Shown here: piece by piece, positions 8,972-18,306 of the stretch
Layout of the letters: every line of letters begins with the position of its first letter
How positions within the stretch are numbered: the first letter of the stretch is position 1
From: Xanthomonas sp. 3793
Lineage (GTDB): Bacteria > Pseudomonadota > Gammaproteobacteria > Xanthomonadales > Xanthomonadaceae
Reading direction: 5' to 3'
Length of the DNA stretch: 64,000 bases
NCBI RefSeq assembly: GCF_024806835.1
Contig: NZ_JANTYU010000002.1
Coordinates: 248,001-312,000 of the forward strand
Position numbers and translations under genes: made by a program
Notes under the pieces: model-generated
What the model was told of the DNA's origin: nothing
The model's database searches: none
The model's input: the letters and a program-made list of their open reading frames with translations, nothing else

Positions 8972-11269
8972 CTAATCCGCCATCACCTTGTCCGGTGTCA
9001 TCGGTGTGCTGCGGATGCGCTTTCCGGTGGCATGGAAGATCGCATTGCAGATCGCCGCCGAGACACCGACCAAGCCTATTTCGCCCACGCCTTTTGCGCC
9101 CAGGCTGCTGACGACACGGTCGTCCTCATCGGCGAAGATCACATCGATGTCGTGGATATCGGCATTGGCCGAGACGTGGTACGTCGCAAAATCGTGATTC
9201 ATGAAACGGCCGAAGCGGTGATCGGACTGGGTGTGTTCGTGCAATGCCTGGCCGATGCCCCAGACCACGCCGCCAACGATCTGGCTGCGCGCGGTGATCG
9301 GGTTGAGAATACGCCCGGCCGCGATCGCGCTGACCACGCGGGTCACGCGCACCGTGCCCAGCTCTTCGTCCACACGCACTTCCACGAATACCGCCCCGTG
9401 CGTGGCGCGGGTGTATTTACGCTGCTTGAGTACATTGGGCAGCAGCAGGAACTTGTCTTCGATCTGCTCCAGTGCGGCCGCGCGCAGCAACTCGGGCAAT
9501 GCAACCGCGCTGCTGGCGTCGGCGCGCAACGCAAGCGTGCCGTCGGCAAACACCACATCGTCCAGCTTGACCCGTGCAAAGCGCGAATCGGGCAAGGCCT
9601 GGGCCAGGCGCAGCAGCCGCGTGCGCAACTTGCCGCACACGCCATCCACCGCCGAGCCAATTGTGGCGACATGCGAGGAGCCGCCTTCGATCGGGGCGAC
9701 CGGCAGCGTGGAATCACCGAGTTGAAAGGTGACCTGCTCCAGCGGCAGGCCCAGCGCTTCGGCAGCGATCATCGCCATCACCGTGTAGGTACCGGTCCCG
9801 ATATCGCTGGCCGCACTGCTCACCACCAGCCGGCCATCGGCATGCAGCACCGCATGCGCGCGCGCGAACATCTGCATCGCATCCCATTGACCGGTGGCCA
9901 TGCCCCAGCCGACCCATTCGTTGCCTTCCTTGCGGGCGCGCGGTTGCAAGGGGCGTTGCGCCCAACCGAAGCGCTCGGCACCTTGCTGATAGCACGCGCG
10001 CAGCGCCTTGCTGGAATAAGGCTTGTCATCGGCCGGGTTGACCTCGGCGTAATTCTTCAAACGCAGCGCCAACGGATCCATGCCGAGTTCATACGACAAC
10101 TCGTCCATCGCCACTTCCAGCGCATGCACGCCATGTGCGGCGCCCGGCGCGCGCATGTCCATCGGGCTGAACTGATCCAGGCTCACCAGGTTGTAGCCCA
10201 GATGCACGTTGTCGCAGGCGTACAGCTGCCCGCTCCAGTTGACCACCACCTCGACGTAATCCTCGATGCGCGAGGTTTCGGCAATGGCTTCGTGCCAGAT
10301 CGCGCGCAAGCTACCGTCGCGGTCTGCGCCGAGTTTCAGCCGCTGCAGCGTTTCCGGGCGATGGCCGAAGGTGAACATCTGTTGCCGCGTCAGCACTACG
10401 CGTACCGAGCGGTCCAGCAGGATCGAGGCCATCACCGCCAGCGGCAACTGATACTGCGGGCGCAGCCCGGAGCCGAAGGCACCGCCCACATACGGATTGC
10501 GCACGGTGACCTTGCGCTTGCTCAGGCCGAACACATGCGAGACATACCAGCGGCTGTTCTGCGAGCCCTGGGTCTTGTCGTAGATGGTGAAGTGGCCGTC
10601 GTCTTCGCGGATCACGGTGGAGGCGAACAACTCCATCGGATTGTGGTGCTCCACACCGCTGTAATAGTCGGCCTGGATCTGGACTGCAGCATTGGCAAAG
10701 GCGGTATTCGGCTCGCCCTTGTCCTTGGGCGGCGGCGAGAAACCGGCCTTCATGGCCTTGGGTTTGTGCGCACGGTCCAGGTTGGTCATCAGGTTGGTGT
10801 CGTGCGGATCCTGCAGCAGCTCCACCTCCACCAGGTGGGCCGCGTGGCGCGCCGCTTCGAAGGTGTCGGCCACCACCAGGGCGATCGGCTGGCCGCTGTA
10901 CAGGATCTTGTTGTCGTACAGGGGCCGGAACGGCGAGCCGGCCGGTGCGGTCATGTCCTTGTAGAACAGGTCCATGCCACGCATATGCGGGCGGTTCTCA
11001 TGGGTGATGATGTCCAGCACGCCGGGCACTGCGCGTGCAGCGGTGAGATGGAAGGCGACGATCTCGCCCTTGGCAATGCTGCTGTTGACCACAACGCCAT
11101 AGGCCAGATCCGGAACTGGCCATTCGGCGGCGTAGCGCGCCTGGCCGGTGACCTTTGCGCGCCCATCGATGCGGGTGACGCCAGTGCTGGTGGGGCGATA
11201 ACCAGTGCCAATATCGGCAACCGGTGGCGCCATGTCGCTGTTGGATAGATCGATGCTGCGTGCGTTCAT
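8972..11269 (-). CDS. paoC: Aldehyde oxidoreductase molybdopterin-binding subunit (PaoC-like)
   Basis: The 765-residue protein belongs to the large molybdenum-cofactor subunits of the xanthine oxidase family. It shows the substrate/cofactor segments GGAFGSGLRPQYQ and GAAHGVHALEVAMDELSYEL and the C-terminal GAKGVGEIGLVGVS, which holds the catalytic Glu of the family. It should oxidise aldehydes, using the flavin and iron-sulfur subunits encoded just upstream; PaoABC of E. coli oxidises aromatic aldehydes. Its ATG overlaps the stop of the FAD subunit (ATGA), so the operon order is A-B-C. No cofactor-maturation gene (paoD/xdhC type) follows, as the next gene downstream is the beta-glucosidase. 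Confidence 0.88.
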   Translation of the reverse strand: MNARSIDLSNSDMAPPVADIGTGYRPTSTGVTRIDGRAKVTGQARYAAEWPVPDLAYGVVVNSSIAKGEIVAFHLTAARAVPGVLDIITHENRPHMRGMDLFYKDMTAPAGSPFRPLYDNKILYSGQPIALVVADTFEAARHAAHLVEVELLQDPHDTNLMTNLDRAHKPKAMKAGFSPPPKDKGEPNTAFANAAVQIQADYYSGVEHHNPMELFASTVIREDDGHFTIYDKTQGSQNSRWYVSHVFGLSKRKVTVRNPYVGGAFGSGLRPQYQLPLAVMASILLDRSVRVVLTRQQMFTFGHRPETLQRLKLGADRDGSLRAIWHEAIAETSRIEDYVEVVVNWSGQLYACDNVHLGYNLVSLDQFSPMDMRAPGAAHGVHALEVAMDELSYELGMDPLALRLKNYAEVNPADDKPYSSKALRACYQQGAERFGWAQRPLQPRARKEGNEWVGWGMATGQWDAMQMFARAHAVLHADGRLVVSSAASDIGTGTYTVMAMIAAEALGLPLEQVTFQLGDSTLPVAPIEGGSSHVATIGSAVDGVCGKLRTRLLRLAQALPDSRFARVKLDDVVFADGTLALRADASSAVALPELLRAAALEQIEDKFLLLPNVLKQRKYTRATHGAVFVEVRVDEELGTVRVTRVVSAIAAGRILNPITARSQIVGGVVWGIGQALHEHTQSDHRFGRFMNHDFATYHVSANADIHDIDVIFADEDDRVVSSLGAKGVGEIGLVGVSAAICNAIFHATGKRIRSTPMTPDKVMAD

Positions 11270-12330
11270 GGCGATTCCTCCAGCGCGCTGGTTCGCCCGC
11301 GGTTGTCGATGGTGCCCTCACGGGCGACGTCCAGGGCACGCACGATCGCGCGCCGGGCCAGCGGCAGTTTGAAGGCGTTTTCGCCCTGCGATTGCGCGCC
11401 TTGCAGGAGCGCATCGGCCAGGCTGCTGAAACTCTCTGCCGTGGCCGGCTTGCCCACCAGCTGCGCTTCGGCCTCGGGATTGCGCCAGGGCTTGTGCGCC
11501 ACCCCGCCCAGTGCGACGCGTACCTCGCGGATGCTGCCGTCTTCTGCCAACTCCAGCGCTGCGGCCACCGAGACCAGCGCAAAGGCATACGACAGGCGCT
11601 CGCGAATCTTCAAATAGGCACTGTGCGCAGCGAAGCGCCGCGCATCGGGCAGGTCGATGTGCACGATCAATTCATCCGCTGCCAGCGTGCTGTCCAGCTC
11701 CGGATGATCGCCCGGCAAACGGTGGAACTGCGCAAAGGGAATGTCGCGTTCGCCAGTGGGGCCTTGCACATGTACGACTGCGTCCAGTGCCGCCAGCGCC
11801 ACGCACATGTCGGACGGATGCGTGGCAATGCAGTGCGCGCTGGCGCCGAGAATGGCGTGGTATTTGGTCAGCCCGCCGAGAGCCGAGCACCCCGTGCCCG
11901 GCTCGCGCTTGTTGCACGGCGTGGCATGGTCGTAAAAATACATGCAGCGCGTGCGTTGCAACAGGTTGCCGCCGTTGCTGGCCATGTTGCGGATCTGCGG
12001 CGAGGCGCCGGCCAGGATCGCTGCGCTCAGCAACGGGTAGCGCGTTTCCACGTCCGGGTGATATGCAGTGTCGGCGTTGCGCGCGAGCGCGCCCAGACGC
12101 AAGCCACCCGCCGGCAATGCGCTGATGCTGTCCAGCGGCAGGCGGTTGATGTCGACCAGGCTGCTGGGCCGCATCAGTTGCAGCTTCATCAAATCGGTGA
12201 GATTGGTGCCGCCGGCGATCAGGCGTACGGGGGCTTCGGCAGGCACCGGATGCGGGTCGCTGCCGCGCACTGCAAGCGCAGTGAGCGCCCCATCGACGTT
12301 GTCCGGGCGCGTGTAAGTGAGCGGGATCAT
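11266..12330 (-). CDS. paoB: Aldehyde oxidoreductase FAD-binding subunit (PaoB-like)
   Basis: The protein has 354 residues and starts with MIPLTYTRPDNVDGAL. FAD-binding motifs RLIAGGTNLTDLMKL and NMASNGGNLLQRTRC are typical of the CoxM/PaoB flavin subunits. Cysteines in RTRCMYFYDH, PCNKREPGTGCSALGG fit the extra [4Fe-4S] cluster known in E. coli PaoB. The chosen start, ATG at 12330, overlaps the stop of the [2Fe-2S] gene (ATGA); the same frame stays open upstream, but only inside that gene. It relays electrons between the iron-sulfur subunit and the molybdenum subunit's acceptor path. Confidence 0.88.
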   Translation of the reverse strand: MIPLTYTRPDNVDGALTALAVRGSDPHPVPAEAPVRLIAGGTNLTDLMKLQLMRPSSLVDINRLPLDSISALPAGGLRLGALARNADTAYHPDVETRYPLLSAAILAGASPQIRNMASNGGNLLQRTRCMYFYDHATPCNKREPGTGCSALGGLTKYHAILGASAHCIATHPSDMCVALAALDAVVHVQGPTGERDIPFAQFHRLPGDHPELDSTLAADELIVHIDLPDARRFAAHSAYLKIRERLSYAFALVSVAAALELAEDGSIREVRVALGGVAHKPWRNPEAEAQLVGKPATAESFSSLADALLQGAQSQGENAFKLPLARRAIVRALDVAREGTIDNRGRTSALEESP

Positions 12331-12902
12331 GCCGGCACCGTCCCTGGCGTCCACGGCGTTGCAGCGCTGTCGCTGCTGTCGCCGGGATTGCCCATCACCT
12401 CCATCACCGCGTCGGTGATCTGCGGATACGCACCGCAGCGGCAGAGATTGCCGCTCATCAGTTCGCGTACCTGGTCGCGGTCGTGCGCCTTGCCTTCGTT
12501 GAGCAGGCCGACCGCAGAACACAACTGACCCGGCGTGCAGTACCCGCACTGGAATGCATCGTGCGCGATGAAGGCGCGCTGCAGGGGATGCAGTTGCTCG
12601 CCATCGGCCAGGCCTTCGACGGTGGTGATGTCGGCGCCGTCCTGCATGACCGCAAGGGTCAGGCAACTATTGATGCGGCGGCCATCGACCAGCACCGTGC
12701 ATGCACCGCACTGGCCGTGATCGCAGCCTTTCTTGCTGCCGGTGAGATCGAGCCGGTCGCGCAGCAGATCGAGCAGGCTGACCCAGGCTTCCAGTTGCAG
12801 GTGATAGGGCTGACCGTTGATGCGCAGGTTGACCGGGTAGGTTGGCGCAGCGGTGGCGGTTGCCGGCGCCGTGTGATCGGCAATGGCGGGCGTGGCATTC
12901 AT
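12327..12902 (-). CDS. paoA: Aldehyde oxidoreductase [2Fe-2S] subunit (PaoA-like)
   Basis: The 191-residue protein has the two [2Fe-2S] modules of the family: a plant-ferredoxin-like cluster (KKGCDHGQCGACTVLVDG and a following NSC) and the alpha-helical cluster (CGYCTPGQ and LCRCGAY). It is the first gene of the operon. E. coli PaoA is a periplasmic protein with a Tat signal; here the N-terminus is Ala/Pro/Thr-rich without twin arginines or a hydrophobic stretch, so this complex is probably cytoplasmic. A long perfect inverted repeat lies 35-62 bases upstream of the start. Confidence 0.88.
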   Translation of the reverse strand: MNATPAIADHTAPATATAAPTYPVNLRINGQPYHLQLEAWVSLLDLLRDRLDLTGSKKGCDHGQCGACTVLVDGRRINSCLTLAVMQDGADITTVEGLADGEQLHPLQRAFIAHDAFQCGYCTPGQLCSAVGLLNEGKAHDRDQVRELMSGNLCRCGAYPQITDAVMEVMGNPGDSSDSAATPWTPGTVPA

Positions 12903-12937
12903 GCGAACCCCGTGGCGATGGCTGGGAGGAGGGCCCT

Positions 12938-12964
12938 CACCTTGACCCTCGCAGGGTCAAGGTG
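12938..12964. promoter_or_regulatory. Perfect 12-bp inverted repeat upstream of paoA-like gene
   Basis: The arms CACCTTGACCCT and AGGGTCAAGGTG are exact reverse complements separated by CGC. The site lies in the divergent region between the aldehyde oxidoreductase operon and the ECF sigma gene, 36 bases from the former. There is no T tract, and it sits before both genes, so an operator or leader hairpin is more likely than a terminator. The binding protein is unknown. Confidence 0.55.
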
Positions 12965-13173
12965 CGGTGTAGGGACGGTGTAGAGGTAGCGATGCTGCGA
13001 TCGCGCTCGCGCGGGCAAACAGCTGCGCTGTGGCGTTCGCTCGGCTGCACTGTGGTATCGCGCGATGGGCGATCGGTTGCGCAACCCAGCGGCCTGCAGT
13101 GCGCGCGGCGCGTCATCGTGGTGTCACCTGAATTGGCCAGGCTAGCGCGCCCAGCGCAAGGGGAGCGCGCACG

Positions 13174-13698
13174 ATGAAAGCCAATGCCACCCGCGCGTGG
13201 AGCCAGGTGTTCACGCAGCACGGATCTGTGCTGCGCGGTTTCTTTGTGCGCCGCGGCGCCAAGGAGGACGCCGAGGACCTGGTGCAGGAAACCTATCTAC
13301 GCCTGTTGCGTGCGCAGCAGGACCAGGGCGAGGGAATCGCCAACCCGGAAGCCTATCTGTATACGGTGGCGCTGAATCTTGCGCGCGAGCAGGCGGTGCG
13401 GCGCAAGCAGGCGCCGCTGCAGATCGATGAAATGGAACAGTTTTCGCAGTTGCTGGCCGCCGGCGAGGATGTGGAAGATGCCGCGCACCGTCAGCAGCGC
13501 CAGCAACGTCTGCAGGCCTTGCTGGCCACCTTGCCGGAACGCACCTGCGCGGTGCTGGTGATGCAGTACCGCGATGGGCTCAGCTACAAGCAGATCGCCG
13601 AGCGCATGGGCGTGTCTGCGCACATGGTCAAAAAACATGTGGTGCGTGGGTTGTCGGCTTGCAGGCAGGCGGTTGCCGACAGCGGGGAGAGCTGGTGA
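13174..13698 (+). CDS. ECF RNA polymerase sigma factor, FecI-like
   Basis: The 174-residue protein has sigma region 2 (RRGAKEDAEDLVQETYLRLL, residues about 26-45) and region 4 (LPERTCAVLVMQYRDGLSYKQIAERMGVSAHMVKKHVVRGL) with its helix-turn-helix. It is the size and type of FecI sigma factors that respond to outer-membrane receptors. Its stop overlaps the GTG start of the FecR gene, and an STN-domain TonB receptor follows, giving a complete cell-surface signalling set. Predicted role: transcription of the receptor and linked phosphatase genes. A GGGGAG ribosome site precedes the ATG. Confidence 0.92.
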   Translation: MKANATRAWSQVFTQHGSVLRGFFVRRGAKEDAEDLVQETYLRLLRAQQDQGEGIANPEAYLYTVALNLAREQAVRRKQAPLQIDEMEQFSQLLAAGEDVEDAAHRQQRQQRLQALLATLPERTCAVLVMQYRDGLSYKQIAERMGVSAHMVKKHVVRGLSACRQAVADSGESW

Positions 13699-14792
13699 GT
13701 ACACGCATTCTGGCCGCCCGCAGCGCTGCTGGCGAGGCCGCACACTGGCATGCGCTGCAGCGCATGCAGGCGCTGGACGCGCAGCAGCAAGCCAGTTTCA
13801 TGCAATGGCTGACCGCATCGCCGCTGCATGTGCGCGAGTACATGGCCGTGCTGCGCGTCGCCGGCGAGCTGGGCGACGTAATGCGTGGCATGGAACTGGA
13901 TGTGGATGCCTTGCTCGATGGCGATCGCCGCACGCGTGCGGCTGCAGCATCGCCCAATGTGATCGCGTTGCCGTTGCCGTCGCGATTGCCGCAACCACCA
14001 CCGCCTCGGCATGCGGCGCCTGTGGGCCGTCACGATGGCCAGCGCGGCGCGCGTCTACGCGGCTGGAGCCTGGGCCTGGCCGCGGCGTTGTGCGGCGTGG
14101 CGGTCTTGACCGGCTGGGCCTGGCCGCGCACCCAGACCTATGCCACCGCGCATGGCGAGCAGCGCCGCGTGCAACTGGCCGATCGCAGCGTGGTGCATCT
14201 GAATGCGCTCAGCAGCGTGCGCGCGACCATGACACCGTGGAGCCGTCGCCTGCAATTGCTGCAGGGTCAGGCCAGCTTTGAAGTGGCTCAGGACCGCCGT
14301 CGGTTGCAGGTGTATGCAGGCCGCCTGCGTGTGGAAGATATCGGCACCACCTTCGATATCGCGTTGTATCGGCAGCAGGCACGCATCGAGGTCACCGAAG
14401 GTCGCGTGCACGTGTGGCGCGAAGACCGCAAGCAGCAGCCGATGCTGGCAAACCTGGGCGCCGGGCAGAGCGCACGGATCGACGCGGTGTCCGGCCGGGT
14501 CGAGGTGTCCAGCGAGGATGTCGCCGCGATGCATGCGTGGTGGCAGCGACGCATCGTGTTCCGCGATGCGCCGCTGACCACCGTGGCCGAGGATTTCAAT
14601 CGGCTCAATCGCACCCGCCTGCTTATCGACGATGCCGCCGCCGGCGCGTTGCGGCTCACCGGTAACCTGCGCGGCGACGATGTCGCCTCGCTGCGCGCGT
14701 TTCTCGACGATCAACCCAACCTGCGCGTGGTCGATGCGCCGGGCGTGCTGCGCGTGAGCAGCCGGCCAGCGCAGGGCGTCGCCGCGCACTGA
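13695..14792 (+). CDS. FecR-type anti-sigma regulator
   Basis: The protein has 365 residues from the GTG at 13695, which overlaps the sigma gene stop (GTGA). The cytoplasmic N-terminal part has HWHALQRMQALDAQQQASFMQWL, typical of the FecR sigma-interacting region. One membrane helix, about residues 121-139 (WSLGLAAALCGVAVLTGWAW), is followed by the periplasmic FecR domain (GEQRRVQLADRSVVHLNALS, VEDIGTTFDIALY) and a C-terminal DUF4974-like segment. The protein should hold the sigma factor inactive until the receptor's periplasmic STN domain signals. A proline-rich linker (LPQPPPPRH) precedes the membrane helix. Confidence 0.9.
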   Translation: MSTRILAARSAAGEAAHWHALQRMQALDAQQQASFMQWLTASPLHVREYMAVLRVAGELGDVMRGMELDVDALLDGDRRTRAAAASPNVIALPLPSRLPQPPPPRHAAPVGRHDGQRGARLRGWSLGLAAALCGVAVLTGWAWPRTQTYATAHGEQRRVQLADRSVVHLNALSSVRATMTPWSRRLQLLQGQASFEVAQDRRRLQVYAGRLRVEDIGTTFDIALYRQQARIEVTEGRVHVWREDRKQQPMLANLGAGQSARIDAVSGRVEVSSEDVAAMHAWWQRRIVFRDAPLTTVAEDFNRLNRTRLLIDDAAAGALRLTGNLRGDDVASLRAFLDDQPNLRVVDAPGVLRVSSRPAQGVAAH

Positions 14793-15124
14793 CGACCGCG
14801 GCGTGTACGACGCCGTCATGTGCCAGGTGACATCTCCGATATGGGTGCGCACCGCGGGGCGGCATCGTGTGCGCGCCGCGCCCTGACATCAGCCATGACC
14901 CTGTGGCAACTGGCCGGCGTGCGCACGCGTGCAGATGCACCCGCATCGTGCGGGCAGTGCAGTACGCCTGCGTGCATGCGCGCTACCGGTGCGCGCGTGT
15001 CACAGAAAATTCATCAAAAAACGGTGCCCGATCGTCGCTGTCGTCCCTCGTAGTCCAGGTACAACGCAGCATTCCCGCCCAAGCGTGGCGCTGCGCATTG
15101 CTTCCTCCCCTACTGGATTCCACG
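14793..15124. other. Intergenic region with candidate ECF-dependent promoter
   Basis: These 332 bases separate the anti-sigma gene from the TonB receptor. They are GC-rich except for an A-rich patch at 15002-15022 containing GAAAAT, which could be the -35 element of a FecI-type promoter for the receptor (inference from position and AT content only). The long frame through this region extends the receptor ORF upstream but lacks a signal peptide at any earlier start. Confidence 0.35.
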
Positions 15125-18031
15125 ATGCGTCGTACGTTGGTTCTTTCGATCGCTCTCGCATTGCATGCCGGTACTGCCGGTGCCCAGACCACGCCTGCGG
15201 CGGTGTCGGTCGATGCGATTCCCGCACAACCGCTGGCACGCGCGCTCAATGCGCTGTCGCGTCAGACCGGGCTGCAGTTCGTGTATGCCGCCGGCGTGGC
15301 CGGCAACCCGCAGACCCGTGCCACCCCTGCAGGCATCGCACCGGAGCAGGCGTTGCAGCAATTGCTCGATGGCACCGGCCTGCGTTACCGCTATCTCAAT
15401 GCGACCACGGTGACGATCGAAACCGCCGAACCAGCGCCCGGCGTGCCGCAGGGGGTTCCTGCAACGGCCGCAGTCGCAACGACCGTCACAGTGCCAGCAC
15501 CGCGCGCAGACCCACCGGTGCAGGAACTGGACAGCATCCAGGTGCTCGGCAGTTACGCCGGCAGCCTCGGCGCCGCGCTGCGCCAGAAGCGCTACGCCGA
15601 CAGCGTGGTGGATGTGATCGCCGCCGAAGACATCGGCAAGCTGCCGGCACAGAACGTGGCTGAAGCGCTGCAGCGCGTGCCCGGTGTCTCGATCGTGCGC
15701 GACCGCGGCGAAGGCGTGTACGTGCGCGTGCGCGGCCTGGGGCCGAACTTCCAGGTCACCACGCTCAACGGCCAGACCATGGCGGTCAACGAGAACGTGC
15801 GCACGTCCGGTCAGACCGGGCGGCAGTTTCGCTACGACACGCTGCCGGCCGAACTGGTTTCCGGGCTGGACGTGATCAAGAGTCCCACCGCCGACCTGGA
15901 CGAAGGCGCCATCGGCGGCATCGTCAATGTGCGCACGTTCCGCCCGCTGGAGCTGGGCAAGGCCCTGACCAACGTATCGCTGGAATCGAGCCAGGCACAA
16001 CGCACGCATGCCAACGATCCGCGCGTGTCGGGGCTGTTCAACTGGGTCAATGCCGAGGGCACCTTCGGCATGCTGATCTCTGGCGCATATGCGCAACGCA
16101 GCTTGCGCCAGGACCGCGTCAACGAGGTGAGCTGGGACTACTACCGTAACGGTGTGCCGGGCGTCCCCGGCGCCAGTTACGTGCCGACGGGCCTGCGGCC
16201 GACGCTGGAGCTGGAAGAGCGCGAACGCACCGGCGTGGCGGCATCGCTGCAATGGAAGCCTAGCGCACAATGGGAAACCAATCTGGATCTGCTCTACGCC
16301 AGGCAGACCGTGCATTATGACGAATACAGCATGGGCGTGGGCTTTGACAGCCTGGCCAAGCTGAGCAATCTGCGCGTGGAAAACGGTGGCATCACCGGCT
16401 TCGACTATCGCAATGGGCAGGTGCAGATCTCGCGCGAGACCTCTGGCATCACCGACGACAATCGCAGTGCGCGCCTGTCCAGCACCTGGAGCGGCGACCA
16501 GTGGACGCTGGGCGCGGTGGCCTTCCACTCGCAGGCGCACAGTTACGATTCGGACCCGATCCGGCGCACCCGCCTGCGCAGCGGCACCAACCTGTCGATG
16601 CGCGTGGACATGCCGCAAGCCGACGGCGACAACGTGCCGGACTGGCGCTTCAGCAACGGCTTCGATCCGACCAACCCGGCCACCGTGGCGGGGCGCCGGC
16701 TGGAATGGCGCGAGATCGATGCGCGCGACAAGGAAGACGCGCTGCAGTTCGACGCCAGGCGCACACTCGACGGCAGCTTCTTCCGCGATTTCAAGCTGGG
16801 CGCCAAGTATCGCCAGCGCTCGCGCACCTACGATCGCGCCGACCTGCTGCTCAACAGTATCGCCGGCGTCCGTTTCCCTGGCAGCTATTTCACCGCCTTG
16901 CCGGTGGGCGACATGCTGGCCGACGCCAGCGGCAACCTGCCGCGGCAATGGCTGGCGCCGATCGAATCCGCGTTCTGGGGCAATTGGCCGACCAGCGCCG
17001 ATCTGAGCAACACCCCCAACAGCGCCGACCTGCAGAACTCCTATGAAGTGCAGGAAAAGATCGCCTCGGCGTATGCGATGTCCAACTTCGGCACACAGCT
17101 GGCGGGCCGCGAACTGCGCGGCAATCTCGGTGCACGCGTGGTGCGTACCGAACAGGCCACCGATGGCCATGCCGACGTCAATGGCAGCGCGCAGCCGGTG
17201 CATTTCGAGCGCAGCTACACCAACGTGCTGCCCTCGTTCAACGCCGCCTGGGACGTGCGCGATGACATGGTGCTGCGCACCTCCGCGGCCAAGGTGATCA
17301 CGCGCCCGGACCTCACCGATCTGTCGTCCAAGCTCACCTTCAATTCCAGTGGCGAACGCCTCACCGCCAGCGGCGGCAACCCTGCGCTGCAGCCGTTCGA
17401 AGCGTGGCAGTACGACCTGACCTTTGAGTGGTACATCGACGGCACCTCGGCACTGACCGGCGGTCTGTTCTACAAGGACATCTCCAGCTTCATCCAGACC
17501 CAGATGTCCAACCTGGTCTACGAAGGCCAGACCTATCTGCTGTCGTCCAAGACCAATGGCAGCAAGGCGATGGTGCAGGGTGCGGAGGTGGCGTATCAGC
17601 AGGTGTTCAGCGGCCTGCCATCGCCGCTGGATGGCCTGGGCATGCAGCTCAACTACACCTGGACCGACAGCAAGGCGACCTATCACGACGGCACCAGCAG
17701 CTTTACCGACAGCCTGGAAGGGGTGGCCAAGAACACTTACAACGCCGTTCTGTTCTACGAGAAGGGGCCGTTGATGGCGCGCGTCAGCTACAGCTGGAGC
17801 GACGAGATTCTCAACGCGGTGGGCACCGCCAATGTCGCCACGCTCAACAGCGACAAGTTCGGCAGCCTGGATGCCAACGTGGCCTACAAGGTCAACGACA
17901 CGCTGTCTGTGTTCGTCAATGCGATCAACCTTACCGGCGAAGTGCAGCGCCAATTCGTCGGTGATCACCTGTTCGGCGGTTATACCGACTACGGCCGCAC
18001 CTGGTCGCTTGGAGTGCGCGCGCGGTTCTGA
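15125..18031 (+). CDS. TonB-dependent receptor with STN signalling domain
   Basis: The protein has 968 residues from the ATG at 15125; the frame is open further upstream, but this start gives a clean signal peptide (MRRTLVLSIALALHAGTAGA). An STN secretin/TonB short domain follows (IPAQPLARALNALSRQTGLQ, residues about 30-100), then the plug (ADSVVDVIAAEDIGKLPAQN, GGIVNVRTF) and a 22-strand-type barrel ending in the outer-membrane C-terminus WSLGVRARF. The STN domain identifies a transducer that signals to the upstream FecR/ECF pair. The next gene is an AppA-like phosphatase, suggesting that the ligand is a phosphorylated compound or a released product, but the ligand is not determinable from sequence. 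Confidence 0.92.
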   Translation: MRRTLVLSIALALHAGTAGAQTTPAAVSVDAIPAQPLARALNALSRQTGLQFVYAAGVAGNPQTRATPAGIAPEQALQQLLDGTGLRYRYLNATTVTIETAEPAPGVPQGVPATAAVATTVTVPAPRADPPVQELDSIQVLGSYAGSLGAALRQKRYADSVVDVIAAEDIGKLPAQNVAEALQRVPGVSIVRDRGEGVYVRVRGLGPNFQVTTLNGQTMAVNENVRTSGQTGRQFRYDTLPAELVSGLDVIKSPTADLDEGAIGGIVNVRTFRPLELGKALTNVSLESSQAQRTHANDPRVSGLFNWVNAEGTFGMLISGAYAQRSLRQDRVNEVSWDYYRNGVPGVPGASYVPTGLRPTLELEERERTGVAASLQWKPSAQWETNLDLLYARQTVHYDEYSMGVGFDSLAKLSNLRVENGGITGFDYRNGQVQISRETSGITDDNRSARLSSTWSGDQWTLGAVAFHSQAHSYDSDPIRRTRLRSGTNLSMRVDMPQADGDNVPDWRFSNGFDPTNPATVAGRRLEWREIDARDKEDALQFDARRTLDGSFFRDFKLGAKYRQRSRTYDRADLLLNSIAGVRFPGSYFTALPVGDMLADASGNLPRQWLAPIESAFWGNWPTSADLSNTPNSADLQNSYEVQEKIASAYAMSNFGTQLAGRELRGNLGARVVRTEQATDGHADVNGSAQPVHFERSYTNVLPSFNAAWDVRDDMVLRTSAAKVITRPDLTDLSSKLTFNSSGERLTASGGNPALQPFEAWQYDLTFEWYIDGTSALTGGLFYKDISSFIQTQMSNLVYEGQTYLLSSKTNGSKAMVQGAEVAYQQVFSGLPSPLDGLGMQLNYTWTDSKATYHDGTSSFTDSLEGVAKNTYNAVLFYEKGPLMARVSYSWSDEILNAVGTANVATLNSDKFGSLDANVAYKVNDTLSVFVNAINLTGEVQRQFVGDHLFGGYTDYGRTWSLGVRARF

Positions 18032-18306
18032 GTGGGGTCCAAGGCAAGCCGGTAGGCGGGGATCCGTCGAGGATGGTGCGCTCCATCTGGCACGCGTGTA
18101 GCGCGACATGCTGCAACCGCGGTCTTTTGGGAGATAGCCGCTGCGATAGCCGCTCCAGCGTTGCCGACAACAGCCAAAGGCCACAACAGGGCGCCTTCCA
18201 GCAGGGCGTCATCTGCACCTGCAACGGCGCCCGCTGTGGCGTTGTTGCCAACTGCCGGTCGCGCCCTGTCGCAACACAGGGTGGCGCCATGATCGAGATC
18301 GAAGGC

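Noticed and set aside
8867-11248. 793-codon open frame on the plus strand opposite the PaoC-like gene (similar long antisense frames at 39111-42236 and 15110-18184)
   Set aside because: They are mirror frames of well-supported genes in high-GC DNA; translations are rich in His, Arg and Gln with no motifs.
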